From contig NZ_CANLFB010000025.1 of assembly GCF_947489755.1 (NCBI RefSeq), forward strand, positions 1 through 58,434: a stretch of DNA of 58,434 bases, written 5' to 3'. This document shows, one piece after another, positions 9,589 through 18,189 of this stretch. Below the pieces are notes generated by a model that ran no database searches, was not told the origin of the DNA, and saw nothing but the letters and a program-made list of their open reading frames with translations. A program made the position numbers and the translations under genes. Position 1 is the stretch's first letter, and each line of letters begins with the position of its first letter. This DNA comes from an uncultured Psychromonas sp. GTDB lineage: Bacteria > Pseudomonadota > Gammaproteobacteria > Enterobacterales > Psychromonadaceae.

Positions 9589-9628
9589 ACGGCCTATTTC
9601 TCTTTTCAAGTTTCAGGCCGTTTTTCGT
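9589..9628 (+). terminator. Intrinsic terminator upstream of the HAD gene
   Basis: AACGGCCT pairs with AGGCCGTT and is followed by a T-rich run (TTTTTCGTTT). It lies 77 bases before the HAD start and downstream of no plus-strand gene, which suggests attenuation or an unannotated short transcript. Confidence 0.7.
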
Positions 9629-9704
9629 TTATTTAAGCACTATAACGTCGTTTATAGGCTTTATTTATAATCTTTACAATTTAACTTTACAGGTATTATT
9701 TATA

Positions 9705-10481
9705 ATGATTCGTTTTAAAACTCTTATGATTGGTTTATTAGTGTCAATGAGCTTAATGACCACTACTGCACATTCTCAAGATTCAGACTCAAATGAACAA
9801 CTAAAACCAAAGGTCATTTTCTTTGATGTTAATGAAACACTATTAAACTTAGATAACGTAGGTAAATCAGTCTCTAAAGCATTAGGTGGACGAGATGAGT
9901 TAGTCCCTTATTGGTTTACTACTATGCTACATTATTCATTAGTAGGTAATGTAACAGGTGAATACAATAGTTTTGCTGAAATCGGTATTGCATCATTAGA
10001 GATGATTGCAAACCAGCAAAATATAAAACTAACATCAGAAGAAGCGCGCACAGCTGTACTAACGCCATTCAGAGACTTAGCACCGCATAAAGATGTTGTT
10101 GAAGGATTGAAAAAAATACGTGCAATGGGATATACCATGATCACGCTAACTAATTCATCTGATGCGGGTATCGCTGCACAACTTAAAAACTCAAACCTAG
10201 CACAATACTTTGATGGTTCATTAACTGTTCAAAACTTAGAAACATTTAAACCTGATTTAAGAGTATATGATTGGGCACAAAAAGAAATGAATGTTGCACC
10301 TGAAGATGCAATGTTAATCGCAGCACATGCTTGGGATTTAGCAGGTGCAGATAAAGCAGGTTGGAAAACGGCGTTTATTATGCGTCCGGGTAAAGCACTT
10401 TACCCACTTGCAGCAAAGCCAGATCTAATTGGAAAAGATCTGATTGAAATAGCAAACCAATTAGAAGCAAACGCTAAATAA
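9705..10481 (+). CDS. Exported haloacid dehalogenase type II-like HAD hydrolase
   Basis: HAD-superfamily hydrolase of 258 residues with an N-terminal signal peptide (MIRFKTLMIGLLVSMSLM..., likely cleaved after AHS), so it should act in the periplasm, which is unusual for the family. HAD motifs are present: nucleophile D41 in FFDVNETLL, motif II T149-N150-S151, motif III K182 in FKPDLRVYDW, and acidic D211 in AAHAWDLAGA. The closest named family is L-2-haloacid dehalogenase. However, the arginine and the SxN pattern expected around the dehalogenase halide site are not evident (the AAHAWD segment replaces SSNxWD), so true dehalogenase activity is uncertain. Single gene, with a terminator just upstream and a perfect palindrome downstream. 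Confidence 0.85.
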   Translation: MIRFKTLMIGLLVSMSLMTTTAHSQDSDSNEQLKPKVIFFDVNETLLNLDNVGKSVSKALGGRDELVPYWFTTMLHYSLVGNVTGEYNSFAEIGIASLEMIANQQNIKLTSEEARTAVLTPFRDLAPHKDVVEGLKKIRAMGYTMITLTNSSDAGIAAQLKNSNLAQYFDGSLTVQNLETFKPDLRVYDWAQKEMNVAPEDAMLIAAHAWDLAGADKAGWKTAFIMRPGKALYPLAAKPDLIGKDLIEIANQLEANAK

Positions 10482-11079
10482 GTATTAAGTTAACTATTCA
10501 CTTTCAATCTGTTATTAAAAATGGAATCAAGAAAAGTGAACTTTCAAAACTGATTTAATACTCTATTGAACACCTTAACCTAATATTAGGTTAAGGTGTT
10601 CGTTAATAGCTTATTGAGCTTTAGTGTTATAAGCATTAACCTCTTCCCGTTTTACTCTATAAAAGATGATTTTATAACGCTGAATTCAAGCAATAAATGT
10701 AATGTTTCCACTTTACGGAATCAAGTCACTAGTCTAAAAAAATAGATTACAATCGGTCAAACTTTAATCCGTACTTTTACTCAATAAAAAACACTCAATT
10801 CCTTTTTCCCATTTTTTATGATTATTTACAGCCTCAGATCACTACCTATAACTTAGTAAACCTAACAACGATTACTTATTACCGCCTACAAATCATCCAA
10901 CATTCAGAGTAATTAACATTAATTTTCATATTAAATGAAAATTAATAACAATTAATTAACAATTTAACTGAAAAATATTTATACTAGCCTAGAACTCAAA
11001 AAGTGTGACGCAGATCCGAAATGGTGATGCTTTTTGTAGAATCAAACAAATTCTCAACCGACCTTAATCTGGAGAAACC
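10482..11079. other. Intergenic region with a perfect palindrome
   Basis: A 600-base AT-rich spacer between two plus-strand genes. Apart from the palindrome at 10568-10601 I see no gene or clear promoter consensus. The thioesterase leader ends in a TGGAG ribosome site. Confidence 0.5.
10568..10601. terminator. 34-base perfect palindrome after the HAD gene
   Basis: GAACACCTTAACCTAAT followed directly by its reverse complement, with no mismatch. It lies 87 bases after the HAD stop. There is no T-run, so it could be a rho-independent-like barrier, a mRNA-stabilising hairpin or a protein-binding palindrome. Confidence 0.55.
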
Positions 11080-11661
11080 ATGAAAGCTGTAAAAATCATC
11101 GATAGAAAACAAGTTAGACCTACTGACGCTTATATCGAAGACAATATGGAACCAAAAACAATTGCATTCAGTACCATCACGGTGGTTCAACAAATGATGG
11201 ATGTCGATGCTAACATAGCCGGTAACGTTCATGGTGGTTCAATAATGAAGTTAGTCGACAATACGGCTTGTATGGTTGGTATGCGTCATACTGGTGGTAA
11301 TGCTGTCACTGCATCTCTTGACCGTTTAGATTTCCACTCTCCTGTTTATGTTGGTGATATTCTAAGAATAAAAACAAGCGTTAATTATGTAGGTTCAACG
11401 TCAATGGAAATTGGAGCTCGAATTGAAGCTGAAGCGGTATTAACTGGTGAAGTTCGTCATACAGCATCTGCTTATCTGACCTTTGTTTCTCTTGATCCAG
11501 AAGGAAAACCACGCCATATTCCGCAAATTATTTGTGAAACAGATAGAGAGCGAGAACGTTTTGCTGCAGCGTTAAAGCGTAAAGAAAAACGTTTTGAAGC
11601 AAGACAAGAAGTAAAAGACAGAGCAGAAGCCAAACACCCACAAACTGAAAAAAGTGCTTAA
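11080..11661 (+). CDS. Acyl-CoA thioesterase, hotdog fold
   Basis: Hotdog-fold thioesterase of the YciA/BACH type that hydrolyses acyl-CoA in the cytoplasm. The signature is the N-terminal hotdog segment with GNVHGGSIMKLVDNTACMVG (about residues 47-66), followed by VTASLDRLDFHSPVYVGDIL and a C-terminal AYLTFVSLDPEGKPR strand. The 193 residues include a charged tail (RERERFAAALKRKEKR...) beyond the usual ~150-residue core, seen in several family members. The ATG at 11080 follows TGGAG with good spacing. It is a single gene. The 19 bases up to and including its ATG recur in inverted orientation at 14506-14524. Confidence 0.88.
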   Translation: MKAVKIIDRKQVRPTDAYIEDNMEPKTIAFSTITVVQQMMDVDANIAGNVHGGSIMKLVDNTACMVGMRHTGGNAVTASLDRLDFHSPVYVGDILRIKTSVNYVGSTSMEIGARIEAEAVLTGEVRHTASAYLTFVSLDPEGKPRHIPQIICETDRERERFAAALKRKEKRFEARQEVKDRAEAKHPQTEKSA

Positions 11662-12211
11662 ATAAACAATAATATTGTAAATTATAAAACCAAGAAAGAT
11701 TAAGCACTAACAGTTAAAAGGTTAAATTGGCCGTTGAGCATTCTCTCAAATTGACATCAGCTAAAATTTAACCTTTTAACCTTTTAACCTTTTAACCTTT
11801 TAACCTTTTAACCTTTTAACCTAGCAATAAAACCCCAACCATTTCTGGTCAACAAGCAAGTAACTCCAATTATCTATTAATATTTTTTATCACTTTAATA
11901 CCTTTATGTTGAAAAACATTGTTCAAAAAAGTGCAGATGAATAAAATATAAACCAAATTGGTGCTAAGTCATTAGCATCGAGATTGTTAAGTTAATGATA
12001 AATAAGCATATAAAATCTAAATTTGTTGGCATAGTTCTTTCATCAACTAATTTATACCGTTAACACGCTAAATATTTACACAATAAAGTTAACAATATTT
12101 TACAGCCCTATTACATAAAAATATGAATCACATACAAATAATCTTAGTATCGCCATAATGAAAGTGAAAGCTACACAACCACTACATTAAAGCCATCTTT
12201 ATTGGAGTTAT
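11662..12211. other. Intergenic region with octamer repeat
   Basis: A 550-base spacer holding an octanucleotide tandem repeat and its upstream inverted partner (11713-11819). The remainder is AT-rich. TTGGAG just before 12212 serves the MFS gene. No other gene is seen. Confidence 0.5.
11713..11821. repeat. Octamer tandem repeat with inverted partner
   Basis: Six full copies of CCTTTTAA plus a partial unit lie at 11772-11821. Upstream, 11713-11728 (GTTAAAAGGTTAAATT) is the perfect reverse complement of 11765-11780, so the array can fold back on the upstream segment, in several registers. It lies downstream of the thioesterase gene and could act as its transcript end. Confidence 0.85.
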
Positions 12212-13483
12212 ATGTTACGTGCACTAATCCCTATTTCCTCATTACTCATGTCTAATGCCTTTTTATTACTTGGGCACGGCTTATTATTAACATTATTACC
12301 TATTGCGGCTAGTGAAGCAGGCTTTTCTGACACGCAAGTAGCATTAACAGGGTCAGCTTATTTTTTAGGGTTTGTATCGGGATGTTTAGCAACCCCTTAC
12401 ATGTTAAAAAGAGTGGGTCACATCCGAAGCTTTGCAGTATTGGCCACCTCTTATTCTGTCGTCATTTTAATTTTCCCTCTATTACCAGAGTTTTATAGTT
12501 GGATGTTACTTCGATTCATTATAGGTATCGTCATTTCAGGCTTATATATGATTATCGAAAGTTGGTTAAATGGTAATGCAACGCCTCAAAATCGCGGTTC
12601 AATACTTTCTATTTATACAACGCTCAATTTAATCATGGTGATGTGTGGGCAACAGTTATTTAACTTAGGGGCAATAGTAGAAGATATTATGTTATTTAGT
12701 TTAGCGGCTATATTAGTATCCATTGCCATCATTCCCGTTTCATTAACACGTTCTGCGGCACCCGCTGTAGTACATCAAGTAAAATTAAATATGTTTAAGG
12801 TTTGGCGGCACTCTCACATCGCACTGATTGGAGCAGTCGTTGCTGGTTTAGTGACTGGCTCTTTTTGGTCCTTAGCCCCGATATATGCAAAAGATAATGG
12901 CTTTGATAGCAGCCAATTAGGCCTATTTTTATCTGCGACTGTATTAGGAGGAGCTTGCTTTCAATTACCATTAGGGAAACTATCTGATAAGTTTGATAGA
13001 AGAACAGTATTGATGTATGCCGCTTTAATGGGCTCTGCGGTCTCTCTATCATTTGTTTATTTACCTCATTTTGTCCCTCTCTTTGCAGGTTGGCCAGCTT
13101 TTGTTTCTGCTTTTTTCTGGGGTGGGAGTTGTATGACCTTATATGCAATATGTTTAGCGCATGCAAACGATAACGCAACCTCCGATGATTTTGTAGAAAT
13201 CAGCAGTGCGATGCTTATTACTCTAGGATTATCATCAGCTATTGGCGCCCCGTTAGCATCATTAACCATGGGGTTAATAGGAGCTGATGGACTTTATGCT
13301 TTTACTAGTGGATCACTTATTATCTTTTTTATCATCGTTTTATTTAGACGTCGAAGTCATATTCCACCGTCAACATTAGAAGAAAAAGAAGAGTTTCGTA
13401 CCGTTACTGATATGGCAGGCCCTGCGGCCTATGAAATGGACCCTCGGACAGAAGTAGATGCAATCGAAGAGAATAAAAAGTGA
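12212..13483 (+). CDS. MFS transporter (YcaD-like)
   Basis: Major facilitator superfamily permease of 423 residues with twelve predicted membrane segments. The first cytoplasmic loop carries an MFS-type motif in altered form (PYMLKRVGHIRSF), and the second half has the matching GKLSDKFDRRTVL motif near residue 257, followed by VLMYAALMGSA. The order and the long first helix resemble E. coli YcaD-type carriers. The charged C-terminal tail is cytoplasmic. The start is well supported by TTGGAG. Substrate unknown. Single gene ending at an intrinsic-type hairpin shared with the convergent lipoprotein gene. Confidence 0.85.
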   Translation: MLRALIPISSLLMSNAFLLLGHGLLLTLLPIAASEAGFSDTQVALTGSAYFLGFVSGCLATPYMLKRVGHIRSFAVLATSYSVVILIFPLLPEFYSWMLLRFIIGIVISGLYMIIESWLNGNATPQNRGSILSIYTTLNLIMVMCGQQLFNLGAIVEDIMLFSLAAILVSIAIIPVSLTRSAAPAVVHQVKLNMFKVWRHSHIALIGAVVAGLVTGSFWSLAPIYAKDNGFDSSQLGLFLSATVLGGACFQLPLGKLSDKFDRRTVLMYAALMGSAVSLSFVYLPHFVPLFAGWPAFVSAFFWGGSCMTLYAICLAHANDNATSDDFVEISSAMLITLGLSSAIGAPLASLTMGLIGADGLYAFTSGSLIIFFIIVLFRRRSHIPPSTLEEKEEFRTVTDMAGPAAYEMDPRTEVDAIEENKK

Positions 13484-13485
13484 AG

Positions 13486-13522
13486 ATTAAACGGTTATCA
13501 CATTCAGTGATAGCCGTTTAAT
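13486..13522. terminator. Hairpin between convergent MFS and lipoprotein genes
   Basis: A 16-bp stem (ATTAAACGG... with one G-T pair) and a five-base loop lie immediately after the MFS stop, with A and T tracts on the two sides. It is a likely bidirectional terminator. Confidence 0.75.
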
Positions 13523-13618
13523 TGGAATAGAAAGTTGAAAGATACAGTGAGAGTGGACGTATTAATGGCAGCTTAAAATGTTATCTGACATAACCATTAT
13601 AAGATGTTAGGTAAAGCG

Positions 13619-14029
13619 TTATAAAAACCTAACCTCATTTTTAAAGTCATTACTTGTATTGTCACTCGTTTGAACATCACTATTACTCAAGCTAACGACG
13701 TCGCCTGTTTGTTCTAAAATAGCTTGCTCAATCTTTTCATTTGTTACTTCACCGTCGACGTACACAATATTCACATCATCTTCATTAGCAGAAGCAGAAC
13801 CTCCTGGTAAATAGATAGTGCCATTATTAAAATCTACAGCGAAGGCGATCACACCAGGCACAAGAAAAAACAACAAACCAATCGCATTTAATGCCACAAT
13901 TCCCACATCAAGTTGACCAGCACTTTGGCCTTTCCTCTCTGGTTTCAAAATAGTGCCGCAACCTGATAGCTGAATGCACAGCGCGACTGCTAATGGTATC
14001 GCAATAGATTTTTTAAATTTAATATTCAT
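13619..14029 (-). CDS. Hypothetical lipoprotein
   Basis: A 136-residue protein with a lipoprotein signal peptide. The lipobox is LSGC with C24 as the acylated cysteine, preceded by a basic and hydrophobic leader. After it comes TILKPERKGQ, then a hydrophobic region (LNAIGLLFFLVPGVIAFAVD, about residues 51-70) that could re-enter the membrane, and DFNNGTIYLPGG. The C-terminal third is acidic. I recognise the pattern as a conserved lipoprotein family of gammaproteobacteria but know no function for it. The start is supported by AGGGAAA upstream. It converges with the MFS gene. Confidence 0.75.
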   Translation of the reverse strand: MNIKFKKSIAIPLAVALCIQLSGCGTILKPERKGQSAGQLDVGIVALNAIGLLFFLVPGVIAFAVDFNNGTIYLPGGSASANEDDVNIVYVDGEVTNEKIEQAILEQTGDVVSLSNSDVQTSDNTSNDFKNEVRFL

Positions 14030-14206
14030 TGTATTTCCCTTAAATTATAAGATTTATCGTGCCGTAAACGGGTGTGGTTAAATTGATTTTTCATCCTAGC
14101 TCAATGAGTCAAAGCCAGTCGATTAGGTGTTTCATTGCTGTAAATAATGACTGAATAATCTTGATTATCTTTTGTTGTGTTAATACAGCCTAAAAAATTC
14201 AACACG

Positions 14207-14455
14207 TTATTCAATAGTCGTGCAACCATGTGCTTTTAACACTCGTTTAGTTGATGCAGGATTATTTATTAGAGCTGATACAGGTCGGATTGGACGTTGT
14301 ACCAAATTCCCTGAGCAATTAGGACAAGTAAAATCTAATATTGTTTCCGTACAAGTGTTACAAAACGTACATTCAAAAGTACATATAAAGGCTTCAGTAG
14401 AGTCAGGAGGTAAATTTTTATCGCAGCATTCGCAATTAGGTCGTAGTGTTAACAT
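14207..14455 (-). CDS. DUF1272 zinc-ribbon-like protein
   Basis: Small 82-residue protein matching DUF1272: MLTLRPNCECCDKNLPPDS at the N-terminus, paired cysteines (CEC-C, CTFECTFCNTC, CPNC) that could bind zinc, and a conserved basic tail RPIRP. Ten cysteines in the first 50 residues fit a double zinc ribbon. Function is not known. The ribosome site is GGAG six bases before the ATG. Upstream on the same strand (14506-14524) is a 19-base sequence identical to the thioesterase ribosome-site region. Confidence 0.85.
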   Translation of the reverse strand: MLTLRPNCECCDKNLPPDSTEAFICTFECTFCNTCTETILDFTCPNCSGNLVQRPIRPVSALINNPASTKRVLKAHGCTTIE

Positions 14456-14505
14456 TTAAAACTCCATTATAGATAAATGTATAAAGCATAGTTGAACCTG
14501 GTTAA

Positions 14506-14524
14506 ATGGTTTCTCCAGATTAAG
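14506..14524 (-). repeat. 19-base sequence shared with the thioesterase leader
   Basis: On the minus strand these bases are identical to 11063-11081 (CTTAATCTGGAGAAACCAT), which hold the ribosome site and start of the thioesterase gene. Here the ATG-like triplet is followed quickly by stops, so it looks like a copied leader rather than a start. Confidence 0.6.
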
Positions 14525-14553
14525 ATGGGTAATGTAATTAAATAAAAAATCAG

Positions 14554-14916
14554 ATGATGAAAGTAGTAACTAATTACTATGCTCTAAATATAACACCTCA
14601 ATTATACGCTTTCAGCCTTTCAGAAGATCACTTTAACTCAATCCCCAAAATACCAGACGTTAAAGCAGCCTTATCAACCAAGAAAACCAATTATTGGTGT
14701 GCTTTCCTTATTTTCTTTTTACCAAAAGTGACTTTATTCATTTTCATTTTCATTTTTTGTAAAAAATTATCGTCCGATATCGACACGTTCATCTGCATAA
14801 GTGATAATAGCGCCGAATTAAGATCCACAATATTTACCATAAAGTTCATCACTAAATTTGTCTGGCTATTGTTCATCTTGTTTCGTTCAATAGAACGATT
14901 AGTAAAGCAAAGTTAA
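14554..14916 (+). CDS. Possible small membrane protein
   Basis: An open frame of 120 codons with two hydrophobic stretches (about residues 47-68 and 94-110) separated by a polar loop. There is no good ribosome site before the ATG, I do not recognise a family, and an opposite-strand frame exists over part of it. It lies between DUF1272 and the SpoU methyltransferase, 40 bases before the latter. It may be real, but it could equally be an AT-rich chance frame. Confidence 0.3.
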   Translation: MMKVVTNYYALNITPQLYAFSLSEDHFNSIPKIPDVKAALSTKKTNYWCAFLIFFLPKVTLFIFIFIFCKKLSSDIDTFICISDNSAELRSTIFTIKFITKFVWLLFILFRSIERLVKQS

Positions 14917-14956
14917 AATTAAATACTAAACACTGCTAAAACCAAAAGAGTAAAAA

Positions 14957-15547
14957 ATGACAGAAAAACACACGATAAATGTAAGCAGTACAAACGAAAC
15001 AAACGATTTAAAGATACAAATGAGCAAAGAAGATCTTAGACAAAACAAACCAACCCGTGACGAATACTTAGATAAACCAAAAACCCCATTAATAGTGGTA
15101 TTAGACAATGTCACTAACAGCTATAACATCGGGGCTTTTATTCGTTTAGCCGATGCCTTTGCTATCGAAAAAGTGATTATATGTGGTGCCGGTGCATTAA
15201 GTATTTCAGATAAAAAAATGAAAAAAGCGTCTCGAAATGAAGCAAAATGGGTGATCGTTGAATATAGTGATAGCACAACAGCGAGCCTACAAACCCTAAT
15301 CGATGAAGGTTATACCATACACAGTGTGGAACTATGCCATGAATCGATTGATTACAGTGATGTTAATTACCCCGCAAAAACGGTGCTAGTGTTAGGTAAT
15401 GAACGTAAAGGTGTGAGTGAAGCAGCATTAAAACTTAGCCATCAACAGATACATATTCCTATGTTTGGCATGGGCAACTCGCTTAACGTGTCAACAGCAG
15501 GTGCAATTGTGTTAGCTGAATGCGCTAACCAAATTAGAAAGCAGTGA
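14957..15547 (+). CDS. SpoU/TrmH-family RNA 2'-O-methyltransferase
   Basis: SPOUT-class methyltransferase that methylates a ribose in tRNA or rRNA using S-adenosylmethionine. The three SpoU motifs are present: N-x-x-N-I-G-A in DNVTNSYNIGAFIRLADAF (about residues 50-68), LVLGNERKGVSE (about 145-156) and MGNSLNVSTAGAIVLAE (about 174-190). These form the knot and cofactor site. The 196 residues lack an N-terminal substrate-binding extension, as in TrmL/TrmH-like short members. The start at 14957 has only a weak AAGAG site. A later ATG at 15020 has none, so the longer form is kept. Exact RNA target unknown. Confidence 0.88.
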   Translation: MTEKHTINVSSTNETNDLKIQMSKEDLRQNKPTRDEYLDKPKTPLIVVLDNVTNSYNIGAFIRLADAFAIEKVIICGAGALSISDKKMKKASRNEAKWVIVEYSDSTTASLQTLIDEGYTIHSVELCHESIDYSDVNYPAKTVLVLGNERKGVSEAALKLSHQQIHIPMFGMGNSLNVSTAGAIVLAECANQIRKQ

Positions 15548-15990
15548 GTTATGCCATTATGATCTGAATCCAGTATAGGTTAAAAGACAATAGTGGCGTA
15601 AAAACAGGTATCAATCCATTGAGATTAAAAAATAGCCTATAAAGGGTCAAAGCATTATCTATTGAAAGGCGTTGGGTTTAATTAATTAGTAGCAGCATTG
15701 GTTTGAATGGCAATATATTAATCGTTTAGACTGGTATTTCATATTCTGTAATTGATCTTCGCATTAGAAGCTTTTGTAAAAGTTAAAAGCGAGACTAGTA
15801 AAACTTTTTTGTACAAAAGAAGTGCATGTTGACATAGTTCAAACCAAATCAGTGCACAGTAATAATTTAATCTTAATTAAAAAAGTTAACCCTCTGATTT
15901 AAAACAAAAAAAATCACTCCCACAATTGGCATAATTCTTCCATGTTTTAACTTGTTACTAGCGATATGTATTAGAGATAAGGATCCACAC
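15548..15990. other. Intergenic, no feature recognised
   Basis: A 440-base AT-rich spacer between the methyltransferase and a small ORF. A TTGACA box occurs at 15829-15834 but lacks a convincing -10 at the right distance. I see nothing else. Confidence 0.4.
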
Positions 15991-16212
15991 ATGGAACATA
16001 AAACATTAGCTTTTAGTCTGAATGCATTAAAGGAGCAAGTGACTTTATTGGATCAAAAAATGGCCCATCCAAAAAACCGACTTCCTAAAGTGATAAATTC
16101 ATTTTATCACTTCCAGATAGAGCATAAGGCAAATAAACTCCACAATAAATTGAAATCAGTTAGTTCAACTTCACACTGTAAAAATAACAGTCTTTTACAC
16201 TGTATTAATTAG
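15991..16212 (+). CDS. Hypothetical small protein
   Basis: Reading from the ATG at 15991, which follows AAGGAT at seven bases, gives a 73-residue basic protein with a heptad-like N-terminal helix (LNALKEQVTLLDQKM) and a histidine- and lysine-rich second half ending in two cysteines. A longer frame from 15952 lacks a ribosome site. It is unrelated to any family I can name. It stands 134 bases before the AGCS symporter and on the same strand. Confidence 0.45.
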   Translation: MEHKTLAFSLNALKEQVTLLDQKMAHPKNRLPKVINSFYHFQIEHKANKLHNKLKSVSSTSHCKNNSLLHCIN

Positions 16213-16345
16213 TTATTTAGCATAATAAACTTTTACAAGGTGTTTAAATGAAAAAATACAGTCAATCAAACTACTCCCTAACATCTATACTATTTATACA
16301 AGGGATAGCTTGTTTAAAAATTAAATAACATACAAGGAAGTAAAT

Positions 16346-17899
16346 ATGAAAAATATAAGAGATATATTATCTGTCTTTTTATTAGCCTTTAGCACCAGTG
16401 CTTTTGCAGAAGAAACAAGTTCGTTTGGTCAGACAATTGCCGCATTCAGTGAAACTGTCGACGGATTTTTTAATGACTATACAGGGTGGTTCGTTGCTTT
16501 AATTTTTAAAAGTGTGCCAATTGGTGAAGCTAACTTTCCTCTTATCGTAGGTTGGTTATTATTAGCAGCGTTAATCTTTACTCTTTATTTTGGCTTTATT
16601 CAATTTAGACGCGCAGGTATGGCGATTGATATTGTTAAAGGTAAATACACAGATCCTAACTCTAAAGACGAAGGTGAAGTATCTCACTTCCAAGCATTAA
16701 CTACTGCGCTTTCAGGGACTGTTGGCCTAGGTAATATTGCGGGTGTAGGTGCGGCTCTTGCGATTGGTGGTCCTGGTGCAACATTCTGGATGATTCTATG
16801 TGGTTTATTAGGCATGGCATCTAAATTTTGTGAATGTACATTAGGCGTTAAATACAGAACAATTTTACCGTCAGGTGTTGTTTCTGGTGGTCCAATGTAC
16901 TACTTAAGCCAAGGTTTAGGTGAAAAAGGGCTAGGCGGTCTAGGTAAAGCATTAGCAATTGGTTTTGCACTAATGTGTATCTTAGGTTCGTTGGGCGGCG
17001 GTAACATGTTCCAAGCTAACCAAGCACATGCCATGTTAACTTATGCATTTGATGTTCCAAGTGAGTACGGCATTATTACCGGTGTAGTAATGGCTGCGAT
17101 GGTTTTTTCAGTTATTGTTGGCGGTATGCCTTCAATTGCTTCTGTAACAGAGAAAGTAGTTCCTTGGATGGCTGCTCTGTATGTGGGTATGGCAGTGATT
17201 GTTATTGTAGTTAATATCAGTCAAGTTGGTCCTGCATTTGCTGCTATCTTCGAAGGTGCATTCACAGGTGCTGGTGTTGTAGGTGGTTTTGTTGGTGCAT
17301 TAATTCAAGGTTTAAAACGTGCAACCTTCTCCAATGAAGCAGGTGTTGGTTCTGCCGCAATTGCTCACTCAGCAGTAAAAACAAAAGAGCCTATCACTGA
17401 AGGTTTAGTCTCATTACTAGAACCATTTATTGATACGGTTGTGATTTGTACAATGACAGCATTAGTTATCACTATTGCAGGGTTAAACGTTGCACCATAC
17501 GATGGTAGCGGTTTAACAGGTGTAACACTTACTGCGGCTTCATTTACAGAAACAGCTGGTGTGTTTAAATACTTACTTGCATTAGCAGTGGTTATGTTTG
17601 CATTCTCAACTATGATTTCTTGGTCTTACTACGGCCTAAAAGCGTGGACTTACCTATTTGGTGAAGGTAAAGGTAAAGAATTAGTCTTTAAACTAATGTT
17701 CTGTGTATTTGTGGTTATCGGTGCGACGATTCAGTTTGGTGCGGTAATCGACTTCTCTGATGCAGCCATCTTTGCAATGTCTATTTTCAATATCATTGGT
17801 TTATATTTCTTAATGCCAGTTGTGAAGAAAGAACTACAATCTTTCATTGCACGTGTTAAATCAGGTGAAATAAAAACCTACGAAAAGCATTCTAAATAA
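16346..17899 (+). CDS. AGCS-family sodium:alanine/glycine symporter
   Basis: Sodium-coupled amino acid importer of the alanine or glycine:cation symporter family, 517 residues with about ten to eleven membrane segments. Family signatures include ALSGTVGLGNIAGVGAA, GGPGATFWMILCGLLGMASKF and SNEAGVGSAAIAHSA, the last near residue 330. The N-terminus (about residues 1-21) resembles a signal peptide, ending AFA, and precedes the first core helix. The start is supported by AAGGAAG. Probable substrates are alanine, glycine or D-alanine; the sequence does not separate these. Single gene followed by two hairpins. Confidence 0.92.
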   Translation: MKNIRDILSVFLLAFSTSAFAEETSSFGQTIAAFSETVDGFFNDYTGWFVALIFKSVPIGEANFPLIVGWLLLAALIFTLYFGFIQFRRAGMAIDIVKGKYTDPNSKDEGEVSHFQALTTALSGTVGLGNIAGVGAALAIGGPGATFWMILCGLLGMASKFCECTLGVKYRTILPSGVVSGGPMYYLSQGLGEKGLGGLGKALAIGFALMCILGSLGGGNMFQANQAHAMLTYAFDVPSEYGIITGVVMAAMVFSVIVGGMPSIASVTEKVVPWMAALYVGMAVIVIVVNISQVGPAFAAIFEGAFTGAGVVGGFVGALIQGLKRATFSNEAGVGSAAIAHSAVKTKEPITEGLVSLLEPFIDTVVICTMTALVITIAGLNVAPYDGSGLTGVTLTAASFTETAGVFKYLLALAVVMFAFSTMISWSYYGLKAWTYLFGEGKGKELVFKLMFCVFVVIGATIQFGAVIDFSDAAIFAMSIFNIIGLYFLMPVVKKELQSFIARVKSGEIKTYEKHSK

Positions 17900-17917
17900 G
17901 CATTTAAACAAGGTTAT

Positions 17918-17944
17918 GATTGTTAATGTCCAACATTAACAATC
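17918..17944 (+). terminator. Hairpin after the AGCS gene
   Basis: A perfect 12-bp stem (GATTGTTAATGT) with a three-base loop, 18 bases after the stop. There is no strong T-run. Confidence 0.5.
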
Positions 17945-17999
17945 AATTCATTAAACATGCGAATACCTACATGTTTAAAATGAATGTTTAACTTATCCT

Positions 18000-18036
18000 A
18001 AGGCTATCGCAGTAAAATGTGATGGCCTTTTTTTAT
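18000..18036 (+). terminator. Intrinsic terminator of the AGCS gene
   Basis: AAGGCTATCGC pairs with GTGATGGCCTT through wobble pairs and is followed by seven Ts. This is the better intrinsic terminator for the symporter transcript. Confidence 0.8.
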
Positions 18037-18189
18037 GCATTATTTTCGCCTTTGCATGTGTTATTTGTACACATAACAACCTATACTCATGTTTTTTAAA
18101 ATATGACATCAGCCTAAAAAGTAAACCATACGGATCATGGTTAACCAAGCTCTCTATAATGAGTGAAAATACGGTATAAAAGGAGCAAT

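Larger units (their letters stand above)
9251..9704. other. Divergent promoter region of aaeX-like and HAD genes
   Basis: A 454-base spacer with no protein gene. It contains an AT-rich inverted repeat at 9524-9553 (13-bp arms, four-base loop) and a plus-strand intrinsic terminator at 9589-9628. Since no plus-strand gene lies upstream of that terminator, the stretch may encode a short RNA or a terminated leader of the HAD gene. Confidence 0.5.

Noticed and set aside
9705-10481. Naming the HAD gene as a proven haloacid dehalogenase
   Set aside because: The signature halide-site residues do not match, so only a family-level call is made.
15829-15870. Promoter starting with TTGACA
   Set aside because: There is no acceptable -10 box at 15-19 bases, so it is not reported as a promoter.
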